From the NCBI RefSeq assembly GCF_020091405.1, contig NZ_CP081903.1, positions 1,798,001-1,862,000 on the forward strand: a stretch of DNA of 64,000 nt, in the 5' to 3' direction. This stretch comes from Bacteroides cellulosilyticus (lineage in GTDB: Bacteria; Bacteroidota; Bacteroidia; Bacteroidales; Bacteroidaceae). Of the stretch, positions 1-8,484 are shown piece after piece. A program made the position numbers and the translations under genes. Every line of letters begins with the position of its first letter. Positions within the stretch are counted from its first letter, which is position 1. The notes beneath the pieces are model-generated. The model was not told the origin of the DNA. It saw nothing but the letters and a program-made list of their open reading frames with translations, and did not search any database.

Positions 1-3000
1 GATATACTAATGAACAGTACCGGTGAAAGTAGTTGGTATTTTGCCTTGAATAATGGCAATGGAACTTTTACTAAGTCGCAGGCATGCACATTAGGGCTTT
101 ACGATCAGAGCTTCACTTCAAAAGATGATTCAAGGTTTGATTGCCTTATATATGATTTCGATCTTGACGGGAAATCGGATGTGGTGATAACCAAGGCCAT
201 GTATGATAAGAAGAGCGCTATATTTCAAGGTTCTTGGGGTGAGTTCAATAAAACTTATACCTATTGGATGCATTCTACAGGAAGTGCGCTTACCATAGTG
301 CGTTCGGCGACTTCTAACAGAGATGAAGATGCTCTTTCATCCCGCTATCTGGTGGGTGACTTCAACGGTGACGGTCAGATGGAACTGATGAATTATGGTT
401 ACAATTGTTATAATAGTAGTAATTCAAACAGAGACCCTGTATGGCGATTATACCCTAATAGTAGTTACAATACAGACAAAGGTAAGGTAACTTCTGTTAC
501 CGGTGGCTATGGTAGTGTGACGAATATTACTTATGCCTCCCTTGTCAATGGCGGTATCTATACCAAAGGTACGGGTAGCAGTTATCCTGTTGCCGATTAT
601 ACTTTGCCTTTGCATGTAGTAAAGAAAGTAAATTCGGATAATGGTGCGGCAGGCAGAACAATGATAACTAACTATCGGTACAGTGGCCTTAAAATGCATT
701 TGCAAGGAAAAGGGCTGTTGGGAATGTCTTCCATGATAGCTGAGAATATGACGTTGGGGACAGTTTCTGAATCTGGTGTAAAAGCATGGAATACTTCCTT
801 CTACATACCATCTGTTACCTATACTAAAAATACCATAGACGGCAGTACGGCTGAAACTAACTCTACGCTGGTTATCGTGGATAAAGGCTCCAGGAAATAC
901 TTTGCTTACCCTTCATCTACTACAGAGAAGGATTTGGATGGCAATATGGTTACTACCACTCGTCAGTTCAATACTACCTACGGTTACATGACCCAGGAAA
1001 AGGCAGACTATGGCAATAATATGTATCGTACTGTTCAATATGGCAACTATATCCTTGCCGGAAAAATCTATCAGCCCCAGTTGATCACAAAGGTACAGAA
1101 GCATACGGATGACTCGTCGACTTTCACGCAGAAGACGGAAATCACGTATGATACCTCTAAAGGATATAAAACGAAGACTGTTGAAAATTATGGTTCCTCT
1201 TTGCCTTTAACTACTGAATTCACCTACGATACTTGGGGAAACGTGAAGACGGAGAAAATCAGTGGCTCTGGAGTTTCCGCCCTTACCAGTAACTATGATT
1301 ATGATACAACGAAACGTTTTATCGCTAAAACTTCTACTAATCCGTCGTCATCCATTATTGCTTATACATATGATACTTGGGGAAATGTCTTGACGGAAAC
1401 TGACGAAAGTGATACTTCCAATAAGTTAACAACTAGGCATACGTTTGATGGATGGGGGAACAGACTGTCTACTCTTTTTCCCGACGGTACTAAGAGAAGT
1501 TATCTGAGTGGTTGGAATGTCAATTCAAGTAAACGATTCTTTACGCTTGCCCAAGCTACGGGAGAGCCCTGGGTAAAAACTTGGTACGACAATCAGGGGC
1601 GTGAGGTATTGGTAGAAACAATCGGTCCCAAAAGTATGTCCATTAAAGAGGCTACGACTTATAACAACAAAGGGCTGATCACTCAGAAAAAGACAGAAAC
1701 TGGCAATCTTACCACGACGGAGAACTATACGTATGATGCTCGTGGGCGAGTGCTGACCCAAACAAGCAGTGCAGGGAGATCCGTTTCTTACGCTTATGGG
1801 AACCATACAGTATCGAGTACCACAAACGGGAAAACTTATACCCGAGTTTATGATCCCTGGGGTGGAGTGAAATCCGTGACCGATCCGGTTTCCAGCATTG
1901 CCTATACTTATAAGTCACTGGGAAAACCTCAAAAGATAGTCACAGGTGGAGCTACTTTCACTATGACCTATTATGACACGGGTAAGCAAAAGACGCTGAC
2001 CGATCCCAATGCAGGTACCATAACCTATACGTATGACGCTGCCGGACGATTGAAAACTCAGGTTGACGGGAAAAGTAAAACCACGACAAATACCTATGAT
2101 GTGCTGGGGCGTATGACCTCTTCCGCAACGGATGGTGTAACTACTACCTATACCTATGGAACGTCCGGCAACAACTTGCTGCGTCTGACAAAGGAACAGA
2201 CGGGTAATAATTACACGACTTACACGTATGACAATTACGGTCGTACGAGGACTGAGACGCGTCAAATAGAAGGAACAGGTGCTTTGGCATTTACTTACTC
2301 TTATAACTCACAGGGGCAGCTGAGTAATATTGCCTATCCTGGATCTTTGACCGTCAGTCGCAACTATGACGCTTATGGTAATCTGCGACAGGTGCTGGCA
2401 GGTACGCAAAATATCTGGGAACTCACGGGAACTACCGGAACTGTCACTACTACCAAACTTGGCGGTACATTGATTTCTACCGAAACCCGTAATTCGCAAG
2501 GCTTACTTAGTAACCTGAAGACGATGAAAGGTACTACGTCGCTGCATAATATGAACTATGTGTTTGATGGTGCTACAGGCAATCTTACTTCGCGTACGGG
2601 TATGATTGGGCAAACGGAAACCTTCACTTATGACAGCGCAGATCGTTTGACTGTTGTGAAGCAAGGTAGTTCTACAGTCATGAACATGGGTTATCATGCC
2701 AATGGCAATATTGTTTCTAAAACAGGCTTGGGTTCATACAGTTATGACAAACCTCATGCGGTAAGTACCGTTGACAATACCGGCGGCCTGATTTCCGAGA
2801 ATAACCAGACCATTGCGTATACTGCATTTGATAAAGTTTCCTCCATCAGTGAAACGGTCGGTTCGAACAATTACCTGTTGAACATCACGTATGGTCCTGA
2901 TCGACAACGTTGGAAATCTACGTTGAAGACGAACAATGCGGTTGCACGTACGACTGTATATGCGGGCGATTATGAGATGGTCACCGAAGGCAGTGTAACG

Positions 3001-4281
3001 AAACAATTATATTATCTTGGTGGCAATAACGGTTTGGTAGCGGTATATGTGAAACAATCCGGCCAGTCTGATAAGATTTATTATGCCCACAAAGACCATT
3101 TGGGCAGTGTTGTGAAGTTGACTGATAATGCAGGTACTGAGGTTTTCAAGGCTTCATACGATGTTTGGGGCAGACGTACGGTAGCTAATAACACCTTCAA
3201 GTTCCACCGTGGCTATACGGGACATGAACATCTGGATGAGTTCAAGCTGATAGACATGAATGGCCGTATGTATGATCCGTTGCTGGCTCGGTTCTTGAGT
3301 CCTGATCCGTTTGTTCAGATGCCTGATTTCTCACAAAATTTCAATCGATATACTTATTGCTTGAATAATCCGTTAATATATACGGATCCGGATGGAGAGT
3401 TCTGGCATCTATTTATTGGTGCAGTTATTGGAGGAGCAATAAACTGGGTTGCCAATGGTGCGGATTTAAGCTGGGAAGGATTATCTTATTTTGCTACCGG
3501 TGCAGTTTCCGGTGCATTGACTGCCGCTTTCCCCGGTGCCGCTATTGGTATTGCTGCTGGTACCGGTGCTGCAAACTCTGCGATTGGTCAAGGTTTTAAC
3601 AATGGGTGGAAGAATATCAACCTGCAACAAGTTGCGTTTGATGGCATAATGGCTGGTACGATGGCTTATGTTGGCGGTGAGATTGCCGGTCGGTTTGTCG
3701 GTCCTATCGAGAAACTTACCCAAAACATAAAATCTCCAATGCTTCAGAATCTAATTACTCATGAAGTTTCCGGTTTGCCTTTCGGTACTTTGATGGGTGG
3801 TGTGATGGCTGAAGTTGATGATGATCCCAATACTTCCTTTCTTGATGGGATGTGGAGTGGTGCCAAGATGAGCTTTATGACAAGCGGATTATCAGCGGTT
3901 GGAGCTGCAGCAAACTATTCGCTGGACCATAAAGTGGATATTTGGACAGGTATTTCTGATCAAAGTAAGCAAATACAGCAAACAGCAGCGCAATTAGGTT
4001 TGCGTAGTGCACAACAAAGTGTAAAGCAGGATATAGTAGATATGTACTATGAACAGATGAAAAATGGTACTTTTAGTGATAAATCTGGTGCTGCGGGATT
4101 TTATCATGAAGGAGTGCGAACCATTACAGATGGTAACCATCGGATGAATGCTGCTATCAGATATTATTTATCAACTGGCAATGACAAATTTGTTAATTCA
4201 TTACTGAATAACGGAAATTTCACTATTAATAATCCTAAGAATTATGGTTATAGATCATACAGCTTCCCAATCGCCAGATAA
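1..4281 (+). CDS. RHS repeat toxin protein, 5' end outside window, ParB-like C-terminal tip
   Basis: The reading frame is open to the window edge, so the start lies upstream. The first part carries an FG-GAP/VCBS-like calcium-loop motif (GDFNGDGQMEL, near nt 358), followed by about 25 YD repeats (forms such as YTYDAAGRL). The conserved RHS core end (YDPLLARFLSPDP to DPDGE) spans nt 3271-3399. RHS proteins build a beta-cage that holds a variable toxin tip. The tip here (nt 3400-4281, about 293 residues) starts with a Gly/Ala-rich, membrane-like segment and ends with DGNHRMNAA at nt 4129. That resembles the DGxHRxxAA signature of ParB/sulfiredoxin-fold nucleases, so I infer a nuclease toxin. 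No PAAR domain is visible, so the secretion route is unknown. RHS identity is certain; tip activity is a motif-level inference. Confidence 0.93.
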   Translation, partial: DILMNSTGESSWYFALNNGNGTFTKSQACTLGLYDQSFTSKDDSRFDCLIYDFDLDGKSDVVITKAMYDKKSAIFQGSWGEFNKTYTYWMHSTGSALTIVRSATSNRDEDALSSRYLVGDFNGDGQMELMNYGYNCYNSSNSNRDPVWRLYPNSSYNTDKGKVTSVTGGYGSVTNITYASLVNGGIYTKGTGSSYPVADYTLPLHVVKKVNSDNGAAGRTMITNYRYSGLKMHLQGKGLLGMSSMIAENMTLGTVSESGVKAWNTSFYIPSVTYTKNTIDGSTAETNSTLVIVDKGSRKYFAYPSSTTEKDLDGNMVTTTRQFNTTYGYMTQEKADYGNNMYRTVQYGNYILAGKIYQPQLITKVQKHTDDSSTFTQKTEITYDTSKGYKTKTVENYGSSLPLTTEFTYDTWGNVKTEKISGSGVSALTSNYDYDTTKRFIAKTSTNPSSSIIAYTYDTWGNVLTETDESDTSNKLTTRHTFDGWGNRLSTLFPDGTKRSYLSGWNVNSSKRFFTLAQATGEPWVKTWYDNQGREVLVETIGPKSMSIKEATTYNNKGLITQKKTETGNLTTTENYTYDARGRVLTQTSSAGRSVSYAYGNHTVSSTTNGKTYTRVYDPWGGVKSVTDPVSSIAYTYKSLGKPQKIVTGGATFTMTYYDTGKQKTLTDPNAGTITYTYDAAGRLKTQVDGKSKTTTNTYDVLGRMTSSATDGVTTTYTYGTSGNNLLRLTKEQTGNNYTTYTYDNYGRTRTETRQIEGTGALAFTYSYNSQGQLSNIAYPGSLTVSRNYDAYGNLRQVLAGTQNIWELTGTTGTVTTTKLGGTLISTETRNSQGLLSNLKTMKGTTSLHNMNYVFDGATGNLTSRTGMIGQTETFTYDSADRLTVVKQGSSTVMNMGYHANGNIVSKTGLGSYSYDKPHAVSTVDNTGGLISENNQTIAYTAFDKVSSISETVGSNNYLLNITYGPDRQRWKSTLKTNNAVARTTVYAGDYEMVTEGSVTKQLYYLGGNNGLVAVYVKQSGQSDKIYYAHKDHLGSVVKLTDNAGTEVFKASYDVWGRRTVANNTFKFHRGYTGHEHLDEFKLIDMNGRMYDPLLARFLSPDPFVQMPDFSQNFNRYTYCLNNPLIYTDPDGEFWHLFIGAVIGGAINWVANGADLSWEGLSYFATGAVSGALTAAFPGAAIGIAAGTGAANSAIGQGFNNGWKNINLQQVAFDGIMAGTMAYVGGEIAGRFVGPIEKLTQNIKSPMLQNLITHEVSGLPFGTLMGGVMAEVDDDPNTSFLDGMWSGAKMSFMTSGLSAVGAAANYSLDHKVDIWTGISDQSKQIQQTAAQLGLRSAQQSVKQDIVDMYYEQMKNGTFSDKSGAAGFYHEGVRTITDGNHRMNAAIRYYLSTGNDKFVNSLLNNGNFTINNPKNYGYRSYSFPIAR

Positions 4282-4453
4282 TTATTATTTTAAAATATAT
4301 AATCTGGGAAATATAAGTTCATTTACAGCGTTTGCAGGTAGATTTTATGTATGTTTCTCTGCAATACCGAATTTTGGGAAAATTATATCTTCCCAAAACA
4401 AGAAGTGCACTTTTCCTCTAAATATCTTTTGCAAGAAGTATACTGATCCTTTT

Positions 4454-4897
4454 ATGGACGAAACAAGGATAGAAGAAAAAGTAGAGATCTATTTTGAGAA
4501 TTTTAGAATATTCAGGCATATAAGACTTTCTAATTTATTGAAGAAGTATGGCTTTTCTACTAATGAAATCAATCTTTTATTTGAAGAACTTAATTTGGAT
4601 GATAAAATATATGCAGATAATATCATACATATAAGAATAAAAGCCGCGATATTGATAGATATATTATTTAAGAAAAATGATCTAATCCTCTTTCATACTG
4701 CAGGACTTTCATATCCTTCGAGTAAGGTTATTTACCAGAGGATTTATAAGCGTCTACAGGAGCATCCGGAGAAATCTGCTATTGTGTTCGAGTATGGAGA
4801 GAAAATTAAACAAATAGTTTTTAAAGAAGTGTCCGTGGATAATATAAGTAATTATGAAGGATGGATGGCAGAGGTTGTAAAGAAATTATTAGATTAA
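4454..4897 (+). CDS. Small cytoplasmic protein, candidate immunity protein for the RHS tip
   Basis: 147 residues, charged, AT-rich coding, no signal peptide and no membrane segment. I do not recognise the family. The same frame stays open back to an ATG at 4244 inside the RHS gene, but that part is low-complexity and its amino-acid mix is unlike the rest, so the ATG at 4454 (protein starting MDETRIEEKVE) is preferred. Its place directly behind an RHS toxin tip is where cognate immunity proteins sit. A cytoplasmic protein would suit a nuclease toxin. The start codon is uncertain and the function is inferred from position only. Confidence 0.62.
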   Translation: MDETRIEEKVEIYFENFRIFRHIRLSNLLKKYGFSTNEINLLFEELNLDDKIYADNIIHIRIKAAILIDILFKKNDLILFHTAGLSYPSSKVIYQRIYKRLQEHPEKSAIVFEYGEKIKQIVFKEVSVDNISNYEGWMAEVVKKLLD

Positions 4898-4907
4898 AAA
4901 ATAGTTC

Positions 4908-5534
4908 ATGGAGACTTTAGCATTGGTGTCAGTGTTGGAGTGTGGAGTGGGTGATAATCATTGGGGATGGAATGCTTCTGCAACCTATAATGGCGTTGGA
5001 GTCGGATATGGTTTGACTTATTATGGGAAGACTCAAGGTCCGGACGGAAAATCGAACGCACAAAGAGTTGCTAATATAACGGCATATTGGAAAGGTGGTT
5101 CTTTTGCGTTGCAAAATGACATGATATCTTTAGGAGGAGATGGTGACAGATGGAGAACAAATGCGTTTGAATTGAGTATTGGAAATTTTTCATTTGGGTC
5201 TTATATCTATACTAATGATGGAAAGGCGGATAGTCAGAAACAACAAGATGAAAATGCACGTAGTCCAATATGGGGTGAAAATAGAAATAAAGGCTATAGT
5301 ACTTGGAAAAATGGACAGGTTTTCTCTGCTCCTGTATGGATTGGGTATAGAAGAGGAAATCAAATTACGCGCGTTGGTTATAGCCATGAAGCGTTCCAAG
5401 ACTTGCAGCAGAACGGAATTCACGGGCGAACTGGTTTTGGAAATCAGAATTTTTACCTGAATTATGATAACTTTAAAGCGGGCGGATATTTCTATTCGGG
5501 CTATTATAATCCTTTGAGTTTATGGGGAAAATAA
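4908..5534 (+). CDS. Orphan polymorphic toxin type 23-like domain protein
   Basis: 208 residues with no signal peptide and no RHS repeats. The body is rich in Gly, Tyr, Asn and Trp in beta-strand-like alternation (GVGVGYGLTYYGKTQGPDG) and ends in FYSGYYNPLSLWGK. This matches my memory of the Bacterial toxin 23 (Ntox23) module normally fused to the end of RHS or similar carriers in Bacteroidetes. A stop codon lies two codons before the ATG, so the module is not translated as part of the RHS protein. It is probably a displaced cassette tip that could replace the current tip by recombination. It is followed 13 bp later by a lipoprotein gene that may be its immunity partner. Toxicity and the exact family need a profile search. 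Confidence 0.72.
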   Translation: METLALVSVLECGVGDNHWGWNASATYNGVGVGYGLTYYGKTQGPDGKSNAQRVANITAYWKGGSFALQNDMISLGGDGDRWRTNAFELSIGNFSFGSYIYTNDGKADSQKQQDENARSPIWGENRNKGYSTWKNGQVFSAPVWIGYRRGNQITRVGYSHEAFQDLQQNGIHGRTGFGNQNFYLNYDNFKAGGYFYSGYYNPLSLWGK

Positions 5535-5547
5535 AAATGTATTCAAT

Positions 5548-6150
5548 ATGAAAAAAGTAATATTTATTTTATGTGCACTGTATGTTCTGTCATCCTGCAG
5601 AGGGATTCCTAATGATGTTAAAAAAGCATTTACTTACTGTTATGCAGATGCGTATACAGGGATTGATACCCTTATTAATACCGACGGTTATTATAATCGG
5701 CGTACATTCTTCTATAAGAATGGACTGGTTGTTGAAGGGTATTATCCTGAACGTGATCATCTTGAATTGCAAAAGCTGAAAGAGTTTTCAGAAGAACGTT
5801 TTACTTCCATGTATTTCATAGGAATTTATAGAATCTATGGAGATACCTTAAAGATACAGTATATACGAGAAACTCAATCTCTAAATGATGCTGGAAGCGG
5901 AATAGAAAAGTGGTATAAAATTATCGATAAAAATACGATGCTGTGTATAAACGATTTCAATAATACAACTATTAAAAGAGAGAGAGAACTTTCCAAAAGT
6001 TACCCTTCTGATATCGGCGATACTCTTCGGTTTGTTCCTGTTAGTGTGAAAATTCCTCAACCGGACGATAACTTGCTTAAAAGAAAATGGTTCTGGTGTA
6101 ATGAGCAAGACTGGGAAAATTATATGAAACATCTTAAACAAGCGAAGTAG
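5548..6150 (+). CDS. Lipoprotein, candidate immunity protein for the toxin-23 module
   Basis: 200 residues. A short signal peptide ends in the lipobox LSSC (Cys17), so the product should be lipid-anchored at the periplasmic face of the inner or outer membrane. The remainder is a charged alpha/beta protein of no family I can name, ending in an aromatic patch (KRKWFWCNEQDWENY). It follows the orphan toxin module after 13 bp on the same strand, and so is probably cotranscribed. If it is the immunity protein, the toxin acts in the periplasm or on the envelope. Function is inferred from position. Confidence 0.72.
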   Translation: MKKVIFILCALYVLSSCRGIPNDVKKAFTYCYADAYTGIDTLINTDGYYNRRTFFYKNGLVVEGYYPERDHLELQKLKEFSEERFTSMYFIGIYRIYGDTLKIQYIRETQSLNDAGSGIEKWYKIIDKNTMLCINDFNNTTIKRERELSKSYPSDIGDTLRFVPVSVKIPQPDDNLLKRKWFWCNEQDWENYMKHLKQAK

Positions 6151-6268
6151 CTGTTTAAGAAGAAATAGAGTCTTAGGATTTATTTTATTATTTGTATGTT
6201 CAATACTTTTATGGTATATTTCCTCTCTGTTTCCTTAATTATATTTCAAATAATCCAATAATTCTAAC

Positions 6269-6469
6269 ATGAATATGAAAAAGCACGTTTTATTAGTTCT
6301 ACTTTTGGGTCTAACAACCTCTTTCTGTTATTCACAAGTAAAAGTCAGTGTACAAGGTGGTGCCGGTTTTAATGGCATCACAAAGGATAAAAATTATAAA
6401 GCTGACTTCGGATACCGTTTCGGTATCTGTTTTAGCTTGCAAAGAGCTTGTGAAACAAAGAACAACTAA
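6269..6469 (+). pseudogene. Truncated outer-membrane beta-barrel protein remnant
   Basis: A 66-residue frame with a clear signal peptide (MKKHVLLVLLLGLTTSFCYSQ, from the second ATG at 6275) and then about 40 residues that look like the first strands of an OMP beta-barrel (VKVSVQGGAGFNG, ADFGYRFGICF). It stops far short of the 180 or more residues a barrel requires. The downstream sequence up to 6483 is non-coding. I read it as the decayed 5' end of a porin-like gene of the type found intact at 7145 and 15692, each at the end of an RHS cassette. It might still yield a small secreted peptide. Confidence 0.55.
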
Positions 6470-6483
6470 ATAAAAATAATATT

Positions 6484-7131
6484 ATGTTACGGAAAAGATT
6501 GTCCTTGGCTATGTTACTGCCGCTGTTTGCAGTCATCGCTTTTGCGCAAAGCAAATATGCCTTGTCGTTCTCCGATTACATGGACGGTAAATTTGTCGGT
6601 CTGGAGAATCTTGCTATTAAATCCAGGTCCCAGAGCAAGAGATTCTGGAATGGAGGCGCCGATTTTAAACCGAAGACGGGTGATAAAAAGACAGATAAGC
6701 TATTGAAGAAAGAGGTAAAGTATATCATACATCAGGATACCTTGTATGTAAACTGTCGGCAATTAAGATATGAGGGATGCAGGTTTGGCAGTTGGTATGC
6801 ACCCGGTTTCCGCTTTGGTACAAACAAGATTTGTTTTATCGGTACTAAGATTGGCAAAAAGCAGATAAGTGAGGCTGTTGCGGGGGGTATGCTCTTCGGT
6901 GCCATAGGAGGGGCTATCGTAGCGTCTAAGCAACTGAAAAACAAAGTTTGTTATTTGATAGAGTCTGATAGCAAGAAAGTGAAACTCATCACTAAAAACA
7001 ATATGAGAACTATTTTGCTGAATTATCCTGAGTATTCGCAGGAATATAACGCTTTGCCCGAAGAAAAGAAAGAGTCGGCAATTATAGTTATAGAGTATCT
7101 TATCAAAGCGGGATTATTAATGAGATATTAG
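6484..7131 (+). CDS. Secreted protein of unknown function (DUF6563-like)
   Basis: 215 residues with a signal peptide cleaved near AFAQ-S. The middle has a Cys-containing segment (VNCRQLRYEGCRFGSWY) and a Gly/Ala-rich hydrophobic stretch (EAVAGGMLFGAIGGAIVAS, about residues 135-155) that could insert into a membrane. The C-terminal part is charged (KKVKLITKNNMRTILLNYPEY). I tentatively link it to the Bacteroidetes family DUF6563; that name is from memory. It lies between the OMP remnant and an OMP gene 13 bp downstream, so it is probably part of the accessory cassette and exported to the periplasm or envelope. Confidence 0.7.
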   Translation: MLRKRLSLAMLLPLFAVIAFAQSKYALSFSDYMDGKFVGLENLAIKSRSQSKRFWNGGADFKPKTGDKKTDKLLKKEVKYIIHQDTLYVNCRQLRYEGCRFGSWYAPGFRFGTNKICFIGTKIGKKQISEAVAGGMLFGAIGGAIVASKQLKNKVCYLIESDSKKVKLITKNNMRTILLNYPEYSQEYNALPEEKKESAIIVIEYLIKAGLLMRY

Positions 7132-7144
7132 AAAAATCTATAAA

Positions 7145-7795
7145 ATGAAAGTCATGAAGTATGTGTTATTGATGTTTGGCTTATGCTGCCTGAATGTCAG
7201 TGTTTGGGGGCAAGAAAAGAGTGTAGTTCTCATGATGGAAGATGCGGTTGGGATGCAGGAAGCACAAAAAGAGCAGGAGAAGAGGATAAGAGTACCGAGA
7301 AACACGTTTATTGTGAATTTCGGCTATGGATGGATAACGAGTGAGGTGGTGATGCGCTCGGGATCTTACAAGTGGAAAGGAGGGGGAGAGTATAAAGTAG
7401 CGTATAACTGGGTCGGTGACGGCGGATATGGATTTGGAGTGGAATGTGAGGCTATTACTACTGATTTCCCGGAGGAACTTGTGACGTTGGGTTATGTGGC
7501 TCCTGTCTTTGTCTATTGCCAGAAGCTGGGTGAGAGGTGGATGGTCAGGGGAACTGCGAGTATCGGATATACCTGGAACGGTGCGGGCAATGACCGGTTC
7601 TCGGGGGTGGCGGCAGAGCTCAATTGGGGAGTGGAATATATGTTGAATAAAGTAATAGGACTGGGGCTGGGTGCGCGATGGTGGCGGGCATCTATCTCCC
7701 GTCCTGATGGCATTTACTCAGGTATGATTGTGATTAATGACCGTCATGGAGTAAATCGTTTGGGAATTCAAGGCGGACTGAGATGTTACTTTTAA
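7145..7795 (+). CDS. Outer-membrane beta-barrel protein
   Basis: 216 residues. A signal peptide ends near VWGQ. After a charged linker (QEAQKEQEKRIRVP) the protein shows regularly alternating, aromatic- and Gly-rich strands (FIVNFGYGWITSEV, YGFGVECEAITTDF, WMVRGTASIGYTW, GVEYMLNKVIGLGLGARWW) and ends in a Phe (GGLRCYF), as outer-membrane barrels do. The size suits an 8-stranded barrel. It ends the first RHS cassette in the same position the 15692 protein takes in the second. A role as receptor, anchor or export aid for RHS products is possible but not shown. Confidence 0.78.
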   Translation: MKVMKYVLLMFGLCCLNVSVWGQEKSVVLMMEDAVGMQEAQKEQEKRIRVPRNTFIVNFGYGWITSEVVMRSGSYKWKGGGEYKVAYNWVGDGGYGFGVECEAITTDFPEELVTLGYVAPVFVYCQKLGERWMVRGTASIGYTWNGAGNDRFSGVAAELNWGVEYMLNKVIGLGLGARWWRASISRPDGIYSGMIVINDRHGVNRLGIQGGLRCYF

Positions 7796-7838
7796 ATCGT
7801 TTTCTATAATCGGTGGTTATGTCTTTTTAACCAATCAT

Positions 7839-8373
7839 ATCTTACAGTTCTTTCAGCCTCCGTCAACTGCCCTATTCATCGGCTTTCCGGCTGAAAGTAT
7901 CTCCTGAAGGAAAGATTCTTTGCTTTCAGCTTTCAGCCGATATTGTAATCATGAGATTCTTCATGCTTAATAAATGCTATTTCATTAGAAACTTTAGTAT
8001 TGGAAAATTCACGTATTTCACTGTATTGGATATATAGATGGAAGGTGTTGGATGTATAGATGGAAGGTGTTGGATGTATAGATGGGAGACGTTGGATATA
8101 TAGATGCGTCATTGAATTTTATTAGATAGTATTTCTCAGTAAATATCATTGCTTGTTTTGTGGTAAAAGAAGCAATGATAACCATTAAAACATAGCTTCT
8201 TTTTCTGCGCATTTTTATGCAAGGTGACTATTCTCCTTGTCAACTAAACCTTTGTTTCACTAAAGAAGTATTGGCTGAAAGCTGAAAGCAAAGAATCTTT
8301 CCTTTCAGGAGATCCTTTCAGCCGGAAAGCCGATGAATAGGGCAGTTGACGGAGGCTGAAAGAACTGTAAGAT
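7839..8373. repeat. Long inverted repeat, 105/106-bp arms, about 324-bp spacer
   Basis: The left arm (7839-7943) begins atcttacagttctttcagcc and the right arm (8268-8373) ends ggctgaaagaactgtaagat. Read as reverse complements they match base for base except for about three substitutions near the inner ends and one single-base indel (ctcctgaagg against ctcctgaaagg). Each arm also carries smaller nested inverted words (ctttcagcc/ggctgaaag). No transposase is present. It may be a non-autonomous element, a folded RNA or a recombination substrate. Confidence 0.88.
8027..8106. repeat. 22-bp tandem array, about 3.6 copies
   Basis: Units at 8027-8048, 8049-8070 and 8071-8092 plus a partial one at 8093-8106. 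The consensus is tggatgtatagatggaaggt followed by gt. Units differ at a few bases only. The array lies inside the spacer of the long inverted repeat. Confidence 0.92.
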
Positions 8374-8484
8374 GCAAAACAACTTTTCTTGCTGAAGTAG
8401 GTTTGTTACCACTGTTACCATATAATATTTTGTTTTTATGTGAAAGTTGTGGTTATTTGAAGCGTCAATAAAATCTTATATCAC

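Larger units (their letters stand above)
7796..8484. other. 689-bp non-coding spacer between two RHS modules
   Basis: No credible gene is present. The stretch holds two long inverted arms (7839-7943 and 8268-8373) and a 22-bp tandem array (8027-8106), listed separately. The inner sequence (7944-8267) is AT-rich. The region after the right arm to 8484 must carry the promoter for the downstream T9SS-tail/RHS operon, but I could not find a clean TAnnTTTG element there. Confidence 0.75.

Noticed and set aside
4244..4453. N-terminal extension of the candidate immunity protein starting inside the RHS gene
   Set aside because: The extra 70 residues are low-complexity, unlike the downstream part, and would overlap the RHS stop; the ATG at 4454 is more natural.
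8018..8212. Minus-strand 64-codon frame in the RHS spacer
   Set aside because: It merely translates the 22-bp tandem array and AT-rich DNA.
7839..8373. Insertion sequence
   Set aside because: The inverted arms suggest it, but there is no transposase or remnant, and no target-site duplication could be recognised.
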